Assembly: GCA_029962745.1 (NCBI GenBank) | Contig: CM057165.1 | Span: forward strand, 25,465,882-25,529,881 | Direction: 5' to 3' | DNA from: Echinometra lucunter | Taxonomy: Eukaryota > Echinodermata > Echinoidea > Camarodonta > Echinometridae | DNA: 64,000 nucleotides | Shown: positions 54,656-64,000 of the stretch, in pieces | How the letters are laid out: each line of letters opens with the position of its first letter | Numbering within the stretch: position 1 is the first letter of the stretch | The notes under the pieces: generated by a model | Seen by the model: the letters and a program-made list of their open reading frames with translations, nothing else | Databases searched by the model: none | Told to the model about the DNA's origin: nothing | Program-made: the position numbers and the translations under genes

Positions 54656-57600
54656 TTATTTCACGCCTGGTTGTGTCTGACCAAAGAAGCCTCCAGACTG
54701 CTTTGCTGCGGCTCTAGAAGGTGCAAACCCGAGGAGCTTCTGAATATTCTACAGAATAATAATATGGAGAAGATGAAAAAAAATTGTTTGAATTGTATAA
54801 ATTTGTAAGTACATGTATATGGAGTACATAATACAATACAGTGGAAACTCGGTATAAAGAGATCTGATATAACAATATTCCTTATATAGTAAGGTAATAT
54901 TCCGGTCCCAACTCTTTATATTGTATTATTTATTAACAGGGCCGTACGCAGAAATTTTTTCCTGGGGGGGGGGGGGCAAGACGCGTAAAAAATTTCAAAG
55001 GAGCGAAGCGACCGAGCTGGTGACGAGGGCACTTTTGCATTTTTAAAAGTGAAATTGAAGGATTTGGTGCCGTTTTTGGTGGATTGTATGAAAAATTTCA
55101 ATTAAAAAAAATTTGAGTTTTCAAAATTTCGGGGGGGGGGGGGGGGCAACTGCCCCCCCCCCCCCTGCTGCGTACTGCCATGTTTATTAACCCTGATATA
55201 ACAAGATTCCTGCTATGACAAAGTAATTTTGATGGTCCCAAGGACCTTGTTATACTGACTTTCCACTGTATCATGAACTGAAAGATGATTAAGGGACACA
55301 TATATTTCAAGGCACTGTTTCATGAAAGTTTTCAGCACTGACAAGTTGCCATTCTCTGATAACTTCAGTAAAATCCTTTTTTCACACAGGGCTCAATACA
55401 TACAGAACCTGGAATTCCAATCCAGACTCCCTACAAGAAAGTTAGTGTGGAGCACAAAATCAATTATGGTAAACAGAAGAGGGAAATATGATATAGGCCA
55501 CTCAATATTGACAAGATTTTAAGTTTTGCCATCTCGATTTTGAAATAATGGAAAAATTGACAAGGGAATTTCATTAATAAATAAAATAAAATTTAAAAAA
55601 ATCTAAATTTAATAAAAAAAGAGAAAAATGAAAAACAAAAAAAGGTCTTTTTTGTTTATCAGTATTATCGCAATGTTGCTAATTTTTGTATGAAATAATC
55701 TAGTCCTGATGAAACACAATCTTTGTAAATCAATATACATGGCAAGACTTTCTTTCCAAATTTGTTGCTATTTTTTTACACTTCTAAGAGGATAACTACA
55801 TGGAAGGGTGGAATGCACTTTAATACACAGGGAAAAATCTTACCTGACGGATTGACATAGTGCATAATATGTAGAGAAAAATGAAGGAAGAATCTGTGAA
55901 GTCATTTCCAAGGAGATTTCGATGTGAGATACCATGTAACCAAGAGATAGGTGTGAACGGAAGCTTTGCAACAACACGGCCATCAAATCTAGAAAATACA
56001 TAAAGAAAGTATTGTTAAAATAATTTTCCCAATAATGCAATTAAGACATTTAGTATCAGTTAGTGTATCAAGTTCAACTACTGAAGGACACACAGTTACT
56101 AACTTCGTTTTGAATACTCTTGCTGTAAAGGTACTGGTGTATCATGTGATTTTTAGAATGACTGATGAATAAATTTAAATTTAAAAACTGATCAATCCAA
56201 GTAACAATGTGTGTATCTAATCATTGAGATTTTGATCAATTCAGTTTTAAAAAAACATGCAAAATTGAAAATTAATGTAAAAGTTTACACTTTTCTAATA
56301 TCTGTCTCAATGTTTCATGACACTTCAAAGTACTATGATTGAATTCTTTTACTACTAAGCTATCAGTATCAGTTTAAAAGTGAAGCAGTCCTACAAGAAG
56401 TTTGCCACTTACATTGAGTTGAACATGCTCATTAGCGAGGTGAAGGTGAATGCAATGACAATCATAGATTTCATCTTAACCATAGAAAGATCCCTGCTGT
56501 TTGTCTTTAACCTTTCCTCTTGACGCTCTGTAGTAGAAATGGGAGAAGAACGGTATCTAGTACAACATAATTTGGAAAATGACATTTGAACGCTGAAAGC
56601 ACATAAAAATGTGACAAATAACAATGAACAAAATAGTTTCATCCAAACTCTGGTGCTAGAGAATGAAAAAAAAAATGCATGGAGTAATCCCCTAGCTTAC
56701 TATCTGATGCTCTTTATATCCCATCATGGATACTTGTCACCACAGAGCAATAAGAAAGATTTTTCATTTGATTTTTTTCACCAAAAGCAAATGAATACCA
56801 TCAGTTACCATCAAAAGTGTTCAATAATCACATAGTGTTGCAGCTACAATCACTCCAGTATTATTCAATTAAACTTTGGAGTGCATTTTTTGCAATCAAT
56901 GTACCATCAATACTCACCAAGCTTTTTCTTCTGATTCTTGTCAGATACTTCACCAAAGGCCTCTTTTGTTCTTTCCACTAATATACCAAAACAAAACAAA
57001 GCAAGAAAAAAAAAAAAACCACCAAATTTACATAATACAATGTTCATTATTTATCAGATATTTTGATGTGAATAAATCTACGTTTCATGCCTCTTCTTTT
57101 TCAACCAACAACTCTGATAAAGAAAAAAAAATCCATATTGCCAAAATATTGTAATCTCAACTTTTCCGAGTTACCTTGTTATTGTGATTGACTTGATTTT
57201 GTAATTGAAGACAAACATGTGTACTCTAAAACAAGATTTAGAAGAATATTAAGATTGAAGATCACACCCAATGTGCTTGATATACGCAAGTTATGAAAAA
57301 CTTCATGTTAAATCATGAACTTATACAAGAACTACAGAAATAATTTTTCTTGACTTCTGTTGGGAAACAAGATTGTTATGCTGTCTAATTTGTTTATAAG
57401 GACACAATCTGACCCAACATCATACTTACATTTTTTGCTTTGTTTCTCTACCTCTGCTTTCAGCTTCTTGTAGGTGTCCGTCCTGTATACCAAAATGTAT
57501 GTGATTCCTGAAATGAATAACACAGTAAAAACAATTCGTTAAAAATATGGATCCAGAAGGTAGCCCTCTTTTACCACTTAGCATATTTTCCAAGATAAAG

Positions 57601-58270
57601 CTTGTCAATAAGCATAAATATGATCATTAACAATAGCATCATTACTTATAATCCATCATCATCATCATAATCTCCTTCACAACCATCACCATCGACATCA
57701 ACATCATAATCATTATCATCTTCATTTTATGTATCAGTAAAAAAAATGAGGAAAAACTGGTGAAATTTTAATTTTATGTATTTTCATTCACATGCCTTGA
57801 AAACGACACCTTTCATATTAAACAAATCCCGAACTGCGTACAAAGTGAATGAGTGCACAGACATGGGAACCTTAATTTTATAGTGTCAAATTGACACCGT
57901 CGCCATTTCTTGTGAAATGACATTTTGATATTTGTTCTTACCCGAATTTTAACGAGATTTTCGGCACAATTACTCTCTAGGAAGACTAGGATATGAGGAT
58001 TAAAATGAGGTCAATCATCAGAGGAATACCAACGGAAAGGCTTGTCAATTTCAAGTGAAATGTTAGGTGCGCAGACATAGATAGGGCCCCCATCGCCATC
58101 ATACATATCATACAACAGACAGGGCGTAGATTTTACACTACAGTACGTCAGAATAGATGTGTGGGACCGATCAGAATACATGCCACAACTGACCATTATT
58201 TATACAAACCTTCTGACAACAATGCTGTGCAGACTGATATAAATACTATGAGCAAAGTATCTGCAAACAT
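54656..58270 (-). CDS. TMCO1: TMCO1, ER calcium-release channel / multipass translocon subunit
   Basis: A complete six-exon gene. Coding exons, in reading order: 58270-58210, 57507-57430, 56977-56918, 56527-56413, 55988-55844, 54748-54656. All have GT-AG introns and joins stay in frame, giving 183 aa (human 188). It opens MFADTLLIVFISV, a first membrane segment (~4-28), then VYRTDTYKKLKAEVEKQSKK and a Lys/Glu-rich coiled coil (~32-80). RDLSMVKMKSM and a second membrane segment (~86-103) follow, then FDGRVVAKLPFTPISW, SHRNLLGND, a third hydrophobic segment (~137-151) and the conserved MSIRQNIQKLLGFAPSRAA, ending GGFFGQTQPGVK. In animals TMCO1 lies in the ER membrane, belongs to the Oxa1/Get1 superfamily, works in multipass protein insertion and is reported to release ER calcium on overload. 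The start matches the usual second Met (vertebrates have a short extra MSTM). A pogo-like MITE sits in the last intron. Confidence 0.97.
54839..55268. mobile_element. pogo/Tigger-like MITE, copy B, with a nested G-rich insertion
   Basis: CAGTGGAAACTCGGTATAAA at the left end, its counterpart ...TACTGACTTTCCACTG at the right, and TA on both sides. About 54945-55190 is a nested insert bounded by GGGCCGTACGCAGAAATTTT and CTGCTGCGTACTGCC, with poly-G/poly-C inside and a GGAGCGAAGCGACCGAG block. It lies in the last intron of TMCO1. Confidence 0.8.
57648..57725. repeat. ATC/CAT trinucleotide tract
   Basis: A degenerate CATCAT-rich repeat in TMCO1 intron 1. Confidence 0.8.
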
Positions 58271-58644
58271 GATGTAAACCAGCGTATTTTAATACTTATC
58301 GCTAAATCGGAATAAATGGCAAAATCAAGCAGTGACTTTTTCCACATGCAGCAACGGAAGTTAGACGCTTAAAATTGTTGTGAAATGTGTAGGGCTAGCT
58401 GCCAATTGCAAATACATCAATACATTTTAATCTTTGATTACATACAGTTGAAAGAATTAAAAATTATTGAACCCTGAAATTTTCACTTTTTATTAAATAT
58501 TTCAACAGTTGATGTAATTTGAATTGAACAAAATCATGATTTATACTAATCTGGTTTTTTTTAAATTTTGTTATTCAGTATTCACTTCATAGTAGCGATA
58601 ATTAGGCCTTGTAAAATAAATTTAGTATACAGGCCCCAAAGAAG

Positions 58645-58688
58645 ATGACAGTGATGGTGATGATGAATTAATGATGATGATGGTGATG

Positions 58689-58720
<32 letters not shown>

Positions 58721-58835
58721 GTTGTTGTTGTTGTCGTTATTGTTGATGATGATGATGATGATGTTGTTGTTGTTATTGTTGATGTTGATGATGATGGTGA
58801 TGGTGATGATGATGATGATGATAATAATGATGATG
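58645..58835. repeat. (GAT)n/(GTT)n trinucleotide tract
   Basis: A compound GATGAT/GTTGTT repeat between the TMCO1 start and the foldback element. Confidence 0.9.
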
Positions 58836-58883
58836 AAGTTTAAGAGTTAAGATATTTTAACTAGGATCTGTGCCGGGCTTAAT

Positions 58884-59597
58884 TAAAGGAGAATGCAACC
58901 CAGACATCAGGGCTGCGTTTCACGAAACCGTGTTTCAATGGGATGTCCAAGAAGTTATGACGGTTTAGTGAAACGCAGCCCAGTGTGCTTCTAGCTAGTG
59001 AATGAAGAAGAACAAGAAGAGTAAACATTGAAAGTTTGAGGAAAATCGGACAATCTGTTCAAGAGTTATGAACTTTGAAAGTTTAAGTAAATTCCTATTA
59101 TGGGGATCCTTGAATTGGCAACTTCGCCAGCATCTGTGCATCGTGGACAACTCTCCATCACTGATCTCTACACTAACTAGAAATCTCTACACTAACTAGA
59201 GATCAGTGCTCTCCATTCATTTTGTACACAGAATTTGTAACATTTTCTTTATTTTCAAGAAAATTAAAAAAAAAAATTGATTTATTGTTGGAGTATGACA
59301 TGGCTTTTCTGCAAGCATTTGGGGAAGAATTATGTTGATTGCTGACTTGAAATTTCATTAAAAAATTTTTTTTTTGAAAAATTATGTACAACATGAATTG
59401 AGAGTTGTCCAAATGACATCACAGATGCTGGCAAAGTTGCCAACTCAAGGATCCCCATAATAAGCATTTACTGAAACTTTCAAAATTCATAACTATTGAA
59501 CAGATTGTCCGATTTTAATCAAACTTTCACTGTTTACTCTTCTTGGTCATCTTTATTCACTAAGAGCACACTGATGCCTGGGTTGCATTTTCCTTTA
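58884..59597. mobile_element. foldback MITE with a second hairpin nested in its left arm
   Basis: The left arm (58884-59157) starts TAAAGGAGAATGCAACCCAG and the right arm (~59405-59597) ends with its complement. Matching inner blocks include GAGTAAACATTGAAAGTTTG, ATCGGACAATCTGTTCAA, TTATGGGGATCCTTGA and GCCAGCATCTGTG. A 72-bp hairpin at 58910-58981 interrupts only the left arm. Non-coding; it lies between the divergent TMCO1 and SURF1 genes. Confidence 0.85.
58910..58981. mobile_element. 72-bp hairpin insertion (GGGCTGCGTTTCAC ends)
   Basis: The inverted ends GGGCTGCGTTTCAC and GTGAAACGCAGCCC enclose a partial copy of the same motif (GTGTTTCAATGG). The uninterrupted right arm of the host MITE gives the empty site, GGCATCAGTGTGC on the other strand. 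Confidence 0.8.
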
Positions 59598-60048
59598 ATT
59601 GCATATTGATGCAAACTTCAGAAGTTCATCCCATATAGCATCCATATCCATGCAACGTTATTGTTGAAATTGAGACTGAAATTCAAAAATTTATTGATTT
59701 CAATCCAAACATTAAAGATCATTCTCAATTTTAAACATAACAAAACAGTCAGGGCTGCCAACATTGAATAATAGTTGAGAGTGAGATTATACGAGAAGCA
59801 AAGTGCGAGGGAGCGAAGCGACCAAGCCCGACTGAGCGAAGCGTGGGAGTGGGGGAGGGTTTGGGAGGGGGGGCGACCCCCTCCCACGCACTGGTGTGGA
59901 GCTTTTTATTTTTATAGAGTATTTTAACATATACCTAAAGGCACAAAAACAAAACAGATGATAAGCATGCATGTCATATATAATAAAGAATATAGCTAAA
60001 GAAAAACAAAACAAAACAACGCCACCTAGGCCAAAGTGTTGAAAAGAA

Positions 60049-60165
60049 ACAGAGGGGGGGGGGGGGGTGGGGGAGGGACCCCGGGACCCGGGAGGGAGGG
60101 AGGGAGGGACTCCTAGCTAGGGAGGGAGGGAGGGAGAGAGGGAGGGAGGGAGGAAAAGCATATTC
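60049..60165. repeat. G-rich GGGA repeat tract
   Basis: Poly-G followed by repeated GGGAGGGA units on the plus strand, upstream of SURF1. Strong potential for G-quadruplex formation. Confidence 0.85.
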
Positions 60166-60406
60166 GCCATCACAAACAAAACAAATTTGTTTCTCATCAA
60201 TGTGTTCAAGGTGTTCACCTCCGATGGTCCGATCATAGAGTGTCAACATATAGGATCTCTATGCCTCCGATATGTCTTCAATTCGGCAATTATCTTTTTA
60301 GCTAGCTCCTCACTGATTGTCCTTCTACGTTCGTCTAAATTTGTCAAGCCCTCCATTTATTTATATACTACTAGTAGGCCTAGGATAGTACGCCGGGATC
60401 ATTATA

Positions 60407-63400
60407 ATGAACAGTTTAAGAGTGATAGGGATGAAAGGAGCTGGTAGGAAGTGTTTGCTTCAGGTAAAATTGCACTTTTGAATAAGTATTTGATACTATC
60501 AAAAATTACGTAACTTTGACATACCAAAAAGAGCTATCAATGATAGCTCTTTTTGGTATGTCAAAGTTACGTAATTTTTTTCTTTGTCCCATGTATTACT
60601 TTTGGTGTGGGGTGTATTGTAACTTAACTCTTCAGCTCTGCCTCTGCCTCATCCTTAGCCCTGGTCCAGGGACGTCAGGGGAGTAAAAAAAAAAAAAGAA
60701 AAAAAAAACCCTAACGCTATTACTCCCCATTGACGTCCAGAGCTTTTACCCCCTAGCCAAGACCTATTTGTACATAGCATAGCAAGCATCTTGGCACTTC
60801 AAAACCACCCCTGGAAAATCACTTTCCCATGGCCTGGGCCAGTGACACCACCAGCCTTGTAACTATCCGCTGTGGTCATCACGAACCCAACTGACACATG
60901 GGACTAAAAATCGGATGTACGAAAACCGAAATTTAGATCGAAATCTATCGTAGGGTAGCTGGAAAAACTCACCGCTTGTTTACGTTTCCCCGGCATCCAT
61001 TGAAATGCAGATAGAAAATGGTGCATGCGCATCGATGCGCGACTAGATGCGAGCGACCTTGCAGACGTTTTCAACAAAATTACGGCGAGAGTTGCCGTAA
61101 TTTTTTGAAAACGATGTGATTTTTTTAATGTGATTTTAAAGCAGATCTTGATGTAGATCTAAACTCACAGTCACACAGGGCTACATAGTACCACTCATCC
61201 TGTGTACACGGTCAGTGAATTGACCTCGTCCCGCAAAATGGACAATTCTGTACCGAAATTACATAGCATGCTTTTCTGTTGGTTACTCGACGGAATGCTG
61301 TCGACCTACGAGTCTGATAAGTGTCAGTTTTCTTCTTTAAATTCACCATTTTCAGTTCATTCATCAGATATGAAGCAGAAAGGGGAAAATTGAGAGCCTT
61401 GGGAACTTTGCTGGTATTAAGTAAAATCAAAACTTTTCTTCTCTATTAACCCATAGAAGTACAGTGTCACCTTTAGGAGACGCTTTTGCAGTATCTGTTG
61501 GTCCAGAACATTGGGCAGTACATATCATATATGAGCAGAAAGGGAAAAATGCACTGACAAATTTGAGCCCATTCCCATTGCTGTATGGTGTGGTGTTCTC
61601 AAATTAGAGCAGTTTAAGTGTAACTAATCATTAAACTCTTTAAATTGGCAATGCAGTGAATAATATATAATCACTATTTCTCTGATCAAATTGGCAATTT
61701 CTTATTCAATTTACAATTATATTTCATTTTGGTTTATGTTATATCCATATTTATTTTTTTCAAGCTATGTAAATGTGGAAAAAAATAATTTGTATTGCCC
61801 ATTTGAGGATTGAAGATGATTAATTTACACCTCAAGAAAGCTCTGTGCTGCTATGGGTTAATAGATCTAAGTCAATGTATTTCGCGTTTGCGTCGGCAAT
61901 TAGTTTCGTTTTCCATTTCATTTCCATTTCATTCCTCCAACTGGATGTAAATTATCTCGATCAACATTCAAATGTATATGAATTTTCACAAATATTTTTC
62001 TGATCACTGGTGACACAGCTAGTCTTGCTCCTCTGTCCCCAAAAATTCATTGGTAGAACACTACTTATTGTCTGCAATTTGCATGCTACAGCGTGTCTGT
62101 TGTGCGAGGTTAGTATAACTGAGCACTAGTGTGAGAGATCTAAACTATAGTATAACTTTATCCCCAATCATGCCAATACTGAAAACGTGTTCATATGATA
62201 TGTAGACCTACTAAGTTAGTGGTCATTACTGACCACTCGTCTTGCCTGTGTTGAATGAGGAGACCAATGTGTGTGACAGAATGAAGGGCTATTGTATGTA
62301 GAAAAAGGTCTTTGCAATGTTGAGCAGTACCCTTAAGAAAGAAACTGTCTTAACTTGCCTAGAATTTTAAATGTGGAATACTATTGTGTAGTTTGATATT
62401 CATTTGATGACTACATATTTGTATGATTAATGTCTTTATCTCTAATTCTATTCTATACAGAGGATGCTTGTTTTGAAGGATGTTGTTTCACAAAAAAAGC
62501 CACTTGGTCAGCGGCTCAGTTCCACCCAGGCTAAAGAAGAAGGAGGGTCTTCTTTACTAAGCAATCTCCTGCTTGTTATACCGGTAGCAGCTTTTGGTCT
62601 TGGCACTTGGCAGGTTCAAAGACGTAAATGGAAGCTTGGACTCATCAAAGATTTACAAGAAAGATCTAATGCCCCTCCTGTTCCTCTGCCCCTAGAGTAA
62701 GCTCTTTTTTCTTTATTTTTTGTCTGGGATTGTCCTTCTCCATCATTGCTACCCTTGCTGAGAGGATTGCCTCTCATGATTCCTTCTAAACCTAGGGGCC
62801 CGTTGCATAAAACTTACTATAATAGTAACTTTGCTATTATACTAAGTTTTATGCAATGGGCCCTAGGCTATCATTGTTTTCACCTTTTCCTCATTTGCAG
62901 TGATTCTTCTCTTGCCAGTTGTACCATGCCATGCCATTTAGTCCTGGCTTTATCATTTCATCAAAAGATATAGGATCTGGATTAGCGATTAGGGTTGTGT
63001 ATTGTGTTTTGCTGTCTTGGAAGGGTTAGGGTTAGTATTAGGTACTGTGCTAGGTCAAGGGTTCATGTTATGAATTTGGTGTTAAGTGTTAGAAAATGAC
63101 CATGGCACAAGAACATGTTCTGTTGGACAAAAAAAAAAAAGAAGAGAAGTTGTTATATTTGTATCTACCTTTAGTTCTTCAGAACTGAATGAGTTGGAAT
63201 ACAAGAAGGTCAGTGTGCGAGGTTCATTTGATCACAGCAGAGAAATGTACATCCTGCCAAGAAGTCTCTTGAAAGCAGAAGGGGGTGGTCATTCAGGTAG
63301 CCTTATGGCCAGCGGAGAAACAGGTGTCCATGTTGTCACTCCATTCCACTGCTCAGACCTTGGGTAAGTACTCTCTTTGTTCTTAGTTTATGCTTAGAGG

Positions 63401-63984
63401 TGTTGTATTCCACTGGATAAGTTACCAGATTTCTGATCACGAGGAACAAAGTTTAGCTTCCTGCAACATCAGTGACATCCTTTCATTCCTTTAGCAAGAT
63501 ATTAGCCAACATATGCCACACTAGACCCAGGTGAGATAAGTGGGTATTGGCAGGAAGAAATTCCTTAAACACTTCAGTGTCTTATCAGTGAAGCTATTAT
63601 CATTATTATCATTATTATTAATAATAGTCTTACAGTATTTATACAGGGTAGCCCCTTCAGTGACATGCACTGTTCTCCCAGAGGGCCCTGTTGAAAAAAG
63701 TATAAATCAAGATACAAAAAGGATACGAATAATTTGACAAAGTTTGTGGTGTTGGTTATTGTAAACCTGCAGTTAGGCTAGGCTATAGCCATGGGAGACA
63801 GGTTTTCTTTTGCGTTGGTATAGCTAATTGTAAAGGTGATTAATGTTCGTATTGTTACCCAGGTGTTATTATGATAGTGATTATTGTTTTTACTTGTATC
63901 ATTGACTTCAGTGTTGATATTCTGGTGAATAGAGGCTGGGTACCCAGAAAAAACCAGGATCCACAGAGAAGAGTCTCAGGACAG
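60407..63984 (+). CDS. SURF1: SURF1, cytochrome c oxidase assembly factor (5' part; continues past the window)
   Basis: Coding exons 60407-60463 (tentative), 62461-62696, 63175-63363 and 63912-63984, in frame across GT-AG introns, give the first 185 residues of a protein of about 300. SURF1 is a mitochondrial inner-membrane protein needed for early complex IV assembly. Visible features: a basic N-terminus with few acids (likely mitochondrial targeting), then [20 protein letters not shown] (first membrane segment and the family's GTWQ-RR signature), [31 protein letters not shown] and [15 protein letters not shown]. All align with human SURF1 in order. Exon 1 is the least certain: it has an ATG, 19 codons and a CAG/GTAAAA donor in the right phase, but translation could instead start at the ATG three bases into exon 2 (62464). 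The C-terminal half and second membrane segment lie beyond the window. Introns hold a SINE and two hairpins. Confidence 0.95.
60501..60579. repeat. perfect 79-bp palindrome in SURF1 intron 1
   Basis: Two 39-bp arms (AAAAATTACGTAACTTTGAC... and its exact complement) are separated by one base at 60540. It begins 37 bp after the putative exon 1 donor. It could be a minimal MITE or a recent inverted duplication. Confidence 0.95.
60657..60742. repeat. hairpin with A-rich loop
   Basis: CCAGGGACGTCAGGGGAGTAA and ATTACTCCCCATTGACGTCC are imperfect inverted repeats around an A-rich loop, in SURF1 intron 1. Confidence 0.7.
62797..62864. mobile_element. 68-bp hairpin MITE in SURF1 intron 2
   Basis: GGGCCCGTTGCATAAAACTT and its near-exact complement ending GCAATGGGCCC; the loop is around AATAGTAACTTTGCTATT. 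Short hairpins with GGGCCCGTTTCATAAA-type ends are common in deuterostome genomes. Confidence 0.75.
63395..63625 (+). mobile_element. diverged tRNA-derived SINE in SURF1 intron 3
   Basis: It starts AGGTGTTGTATTCCACTGGATAAG-like (box A region) and contains TAGCAAGATATTAGCCAACA and GCCACACTAGACCCAGGTGA followed by TAAGTGGGTATTGGCAGG. It ends in an ATTATC/ATTATT tail. It is related to the SINE at 6850-7110; the box B region is degraded. Confidence 0.65.
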
Positions 63985-64000
63985 GTTTGTTTATTTTGTA

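Noticed and set aside
61202..61430. Frames on both strands in SURF1 intron 1
   Set aside because: No similarity to SURF1 or other proteins, and no supporting splice sites that keep the SURF1 frame.
62085..62112. Alternative SURF1 first exon (ATGCTACAGCGTGTCTG..., donor GTTAGT)
   Set aside because: Joining it to exon 2 puts a stop codon a few residues later; the exon at 60407-60463 joins in frame.

Overview
This is animal nuclear DNA: AT-rich, intron-rich and crowded with microsatellites, foldback elements and tRNA-derived SINEs. Three host-gene segments are recognisable, all split by GT-AG introns. I infer an echinoderm, most likely a sea urchin. The grounds are the two ~4.5 kb foldback elements whose terminal inverted repeats have the two-domain build described for sea-urchin TU elements, tRNA-headed SINEs ending in (ATT)n, and an NXPE-type gene. 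The species cannot be named from sequence alone.

Layout. 0-4 kb: SINE and foldback repeats, then one large coding exon of an NXPE-family gene (minus strand, 2577-3164). 4-18 kb: no host gene. This part holds ACGT-rich DNA elements, SINEs, a 5'-truncated CR1/L2-type LINE, a dispersed repeat rich in GCGAGCGAAGC, an 87-bp minisatellite (14.15-15.87 kb) and a 26-bp minisatellite (16.02-17.06 kb). 18-27 kb: LTR-element material. A piece of U3 sits between perfect 77-bp inverted repeats at 18.0-18.7 kb, ~3.7 kb of featureless DNA follows, and then comes a minus-strand, pol-less LTR retrotransposon (22.4-27.1 kb) with a tRNA-Leu primer-binding site and a damaged Gag-like frame. 27-35 kb: ACGT-rich elements, palindromic MITEs and an inverted second copy of the dispersed repeat.

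35.1-44.2 kb is the most striking part. Two near-identical ~4.5 kb foldback elements lie head to head, 87 bp apart. Each has ~1.45 kb terminal inverted repeats made of an outer 15-16 bp tandem array and an inner unique domain. Together they form a ~9 kb nested palindrome. 44.3-49.75 kb is a large element with perfect 13-bp termini and a partly duplicated exon of a recurrent family I cannot assign.

49.9-64 kb: microsatellites, then the best genes. A complete six-exon TMCO1 (minus, 54656-58270, 183 aa) encodes an ER membrane protein. The first four coding exons of SURF1 (plus, 60407-63984, running off the window) encode a mitochondrial cytochrome c oxidase assembly factor. The two genes point away from each other across ~2.1 kb that holds a foldback MITE with a smaller hairpin nested in one arm. 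Their introns carry pogo/Tigger-like MITEs, a SINE and hairpin elements. Most other long open frames are translations of simple repeats.
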